DNA from: Rhodoferax saidenbachensis
GTDB taxonomy: Bacteria; Pseudomonadota; Gammaproteobacteria; Burkholderiales; Burkholderiaceae_C
DNA: 64,000 nt
Direction: 5' to 3'
NCBI RefSeq assembly: GCF_001955715.1
Contig: NZ_CP019239.1
Span: 1,736,001 to 1,800,000, forward strand
The notes under the pieces were generated by a model, which was not told the DNA's origin, made no database searches, and worked only from the letters and a program-made list of their open reading frames with translations. Below, piece after piece: positions 61,639 through 64,000 of the stretch (its first letter is position 1; the number at the start of each line of letters is the position of its first letter). A program made the position numbers and the translations under genes.

Positions 61639-62640
61639 ATGTCTCGCGCTTTCCGCCTTCTTTTTGCCTGCTGGCTGTACGCGGCGCTGTCGCCCTTGCA
61701 TGCGGCGACCGCTGCGCCGGTAGTAGTGCGTTTCTCGCATGTGGTGGCCAACGACACGCCCAAAGGGCGCATGGTGTTGCAGTTTCAGGCCTTGGTGGCT
61801 GCGCGTTCGCAGGGGCGTATCCAGGTCAACATTTACCCCGATTCCCGCCTGTATGGCGATGACGACGAGATGGAGGCGCTGCGCCTTGGCGCCGTGGAAA
61901 TGCTGGCGCCTTCGCTGTCCAAATTCGGCAATGTGGGCCTGCCGGAATTTGAAGTGTTTGATTTGCCTTTCCTGTTCAGCGACCTCGCGCAGGTGCACCG
62001 GCTGACCCAGGGCGCGGTAGGGCAGCAACTGCTGGCCGCATTGGGGCGCCAGCAGTTGCAGGGCTTGGGGTTCATGGACAACGGGTTCAAACAAATGAGT
62101 GCGCGCAAGCCGCTGCGCACGCCTGCCGATTACCAGGGGTTGCGGCTGCGCGTGCAGGCCTCGTCCGTGTTGCTGGCGCAAATGCAGGCGTTGGGCGCGC
62201 AAGGTGTTGCCTTGCCTTTTGGCGAGTCGCGGCGGGCCTTGTCCAGCCGGGTGGTGGACGGCACGGAGAACCCGCTGTCCAATTTCCTCACGCAGGGACT
62301 GGCCGACGTGCAGTCCGATGTGACGCTGACGCGGCATGGCTACCTGGGTTATGTGGTGCTGACCAATCCGCGCTTTTGGGCCAGCCTGGCTGCGGCAGAC
62401 CGCCGCCTGCTGCAAACGGCGTTGGCAGATGCGCTGGCCTTTGGCAACGCGTTGTCGGCCACGCTGGACCAACAGGCGCTGACGCAATTGCGCAGCATGC
62501 CAGGTGTGCGGATTCACGCTTTGAGTGAAGCCGAACGCGAGCGTTTGCGCACTGCTGCCCAACCGGCCTATACCTACTTTGAACGCAGTGTGGACAAAGC
62601 TTTTTGGGCGCAAATTCGCAAGGATTTGGCGGCAAATTAA
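61639..62640 (+). CDS. dctP: TRAP-type C4-dicarboxylate-binding protein DctP
   Basis: This 333-residue periplasmic protein has a signal peptide (FRLLFACWLYAALSPLHAAT). The DctP fold shows VVVRFSHVVANDTPKGRMVL, RIQVNIYPDSRLYGDDDEM, GFMDNGFKQMSARKPLRTP and the Arg segment YQGLRLRVQASS, which normally binds the carboxylate. The membrane subunits DctQ and DctM are not next to it; a dctA symporter gene follows instead. It may feed a distant TRAP permease or act with the neighbouring sensor kinase as a sensing partner; both are inference. Confidence 0.88.
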   Translation: MSRAFRLLFACWLYAALSPLHAATAAPVVVRFSHVVANDTPKGRMVLQFQALVAARSQGRIQVNIYPDSRLYGDDDEMEALRLGAVEMLAPSLSKFGNVGLPEFEVFDLPFLFSDLAQVHRLTQGAVGQQLLAALGRQQLQGLGFMDNGFKQMSARKPLRTPADYQGLRLRVQASSVLLAQMQALGAQGVALPFGESRRALSSRVVDGTENPLSNFLTQGLADVQSDVTLTRHGYLGYVVLTNPRFWASLAAADRRLLQTALADALAFGNALSATLDQQALTQLRSMPGVRIHALSEAERERLRTAAQPAYTYFERSVDKAFWAQIRKDLAAN

Positions 62641-62791
62641 GGGTTAACCCGACTGTTGAACGCCACAGTTGGCGGCACGGGCACGGTTCCGTATCGTTGC
62701 GCTCTGTCCGGTAGCCCGGATCACCGCATGGTCGTTGGCCTCACAGCCCCCAGCCATTTTCCGTTCAACCTTTTCTCGCAAGGCCCCTGCC

Positions 62792-64000
62792 ATGTCTTTG
62801 ACCACTGCGCGCAAGCCGCTCTACAAATCTCTTTACGCACAGGTCCTGTTCGCCGTCACCGTCGGCGTACTGCTGGGCCATTTTTATCCGCAAGTGGGGG
62901 CTGACATGAAGCCCTTGGGCGATGGCTTTATCAAGCTCATCAAGATGATCATCGCCCCGATCATCTTCTGTACCGTGGTGGTCGGCATTGCCGGCATGGA
63001 GGACATGAAGAAGGTGGGCAAGACTGGCGGGCTGGCGCTGCTGTACTTTGAAATTGTTTCCACCCTGGCCCTGGTCGTGGGTCTGATCGTGGTGAACGTG
63101 CTGCAGCCTGGCGTGGGCATGCATGTGGATGCGGCATCGCTGGACACCAAGGGCATTGCGGCCTACACGGCACCCGGCAAGATGCAGGGCACCGTGGACT
63201 TCCTGTTGAATGTGATCCCCGTCTCTGTGGTCGATGCATTTGCCAAGGGAGAAATTCTGCAGGTGCTGCTGTTCTCCATGTTGTTCGGCTTTGCGCTGCA
63301 CCGCTTCGGCGGCCGCGGCACCATGGTGTTTGACTTCATCGAGAAGACATCCCACGTGTTGTTTGACATCGTGGGCATCATCATGAAGGTTGCTCCCATC
63401 GGCGCTTTCGGTGCCATGGCGTTCACGATTGGCAAGTACGGCGTGGATTCGTTGTTCTCCCTGGGCAAACTCATGGGGGCGTTCTATATCACCTGCCTGT
63501 TCTTTGTGTTTGGTGTGCTGGGTGTGATTGCCAAGCTGCACGGCTTCAGCATCTTCAAGTTTGTGCGCTACATCAAGGAAGAACTGCTCATCGTGCTGGG
63601 CACCTCATCCAGCGAGTCCGTGCTGCCGCGCATGATGGAAAAAATGGAAAACCTGGGTGCCCGCAAGTCGGTTGTGGGCCTGGTGATTCCTACCGGTTAC
63701 TCGTTCAACCTGGACGGCACGTCCATCTACCTGACCATGGCAGCGGTGTTCATTGCCCAAGCGACCGATACGCCGTTGGGTATCGTGGAACAGATCACAT
63801 TGCTGGCCGTGTTGTTGTTGACCTCCAAAGGCGCGGCCGGCATTACGGGCAGTGGTTTTATCGTGCTGGCTGCCACCTTGTCTGCCGTGGGCCACGTCCC
63901 GGTGGCAGGTCTCGCCTTGATTCTTGGGATTGACCGGTTCATGTCGGAGGCACGTGCACTGACCAATCTTGTGGGCAATGGGGTCGCCACGCTGGTGGTG
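62792..64000 (+). CDS. dctA: C4-dicarboxylate:cation symporter DctA (partial, cut at the window end)
   Basis: The frame is open from ATG 62792 to the last base, giving 403 codons of about 440. The N-terminus [20 protein letters not shown] and the segments [58 protein letters not shown] and [18 protein letters not shown] are typical of DctA in the glutamate/dicarboxylate symporter (SLC1-like) family. It takes up succinate, fumarate and malate. Expression is probably controlled by the adjacent two-component system. A 151-base gap separates it from dctP and probably holds its promoter. Confidence 0.94.
   Translation, partial: MSLTTARKPLYKSLYAQVLFAVTVGVLLGHFYPQVGADMKPLGDGFIKLIKMIIAPIIFCTVVVGIAGMEDMKKVGKTGGLALLYFEIVSTLALVVGLIVVNVLQPGVGMHVDAASLDTKGIAAYTAPGKMQGTVDFLLNVIPVSVVDAFAKGEILQVLLFSMLFGFALHRFGGRGTMVFDFIEKTSHVLFDIVGIIMKVAPIGAFGAMAFTIGKYGVDSLFSLGKLMGAFYITCLFFVFGVLGVIAKLHGFSIFKFVRYIKEELLIVLGTSSSESVLPRMMEKMENLGARKSVVGLVIPTGYSFNLDGTSIYLTMAAVFIAQATDTPLGIVEQITLLAVLLLTSKGAAGITGSGFIVLAATLSAVGHVPVAGLALILGIDRFMSEARALTNLVGNGVATLVV

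Noticed and set aside
62641..62791. Sigma54 promoter before dctA
   Set aside because: No convincing -24/-12 GG-GC pair with the right spacing was found, and the adjacent regulator is FixJ-type rather than a sigma54 activator.

Overview
The window is a GC-rich chromosomal segment from a betaproteobacterium, most likely Comamonadaceae (Rhodoferax/Polaromonas/Curvibacter-like). The reasons are protein flavour throughout, the EarP/EF-P arginine-rhamnosylation pair, the surE-pcm-nlpD-rpoS block, and a short dispersed repeat with a GCTAT...ATAGC stem and a TTGCGCA core, present about ten times. The genus is an inference.

Layout. 0-13.2 kb is housekeeping: the 3' end of pncB, a 2-hydroxyacid dehydrogenase, a hybrid histidine kinase, rmuC, an MFS transporter, a LOG-family protein, a frameshifted HPP-CBS gene, efp/earP, uvrC and pgsA. 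13.3-15.9 kb holds hupB, tRNA-Val, ppiD and tRNA-His. A small genomic island (about 15.94-19.81 kb) sits in the 3' end of tRNA-His between 17-bp direct repeats. It carries an integrase remnant, an IS21 remnant, an HTH protein and an AbiEi/AbiEii toxin-antitoxin pair. 20-28.8 kb holds an HD-GYP regulator with a degenerate receiver, a quinone oxidoreductase, surE-pcm-nlpD-rpoS, rlmD, a small lipoprotein and a BAX-inhibitor-like membrane protein.

29-59 kb is a continuous iron and haem supercluster with at least five Fur-box-like sites. Reading the minus-strand units from right to left: bfr; an imelysin/di-haem oxidoreductase/imelysin/DUF1513 unit; bfd-fbpABC for ferric iron; and a siderophore receptor-piuC-tonB-exbB-exbD-hemP unit. 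The plus-strand units are a DUF2325 protein; a haem-type TonB receptor followed by an exported, membrane-anchored CobN-like chelatase, a ChaN-like protein, a small ExbB-like protein and a DUF2149 protein; then a small unknown protein with hmuSTUV. The likely flow is haem capture at the outer membrane, handling in the periplasm by the CobN/ChaN/ExbB-like/DUF2149 set, ABC import by HmuTUV, and handling in the cytoplasm by HmuS, with iron storage in Bfr and release through Bfd. The CobN-like module is the best candidate for an under-described system: it has signal and anchor sequences that put it outside the cytoplasm, and no AAA+ chelatase partner is visible.

59-64 kb is a C4-dicarboxylate unit: a FixJ-type regulator and sensor kinase (minus strand), divergent from an orphan TRAP receptor (dctP) and a dctA symporter cut by the window end.

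The dispersed repeats are notable because many lie inside reading frames (earP twice, rpoS, rlmD, a TonB-receptor N-terminus, an imelysin signal peptide, the DUF1513 stop codon). A different inverted repeat adds about 30-40 residues to UvrC, and a 300-bp nested inverted-repeat element separates fbpB from fbpC and supplies the fbpB stop codon.
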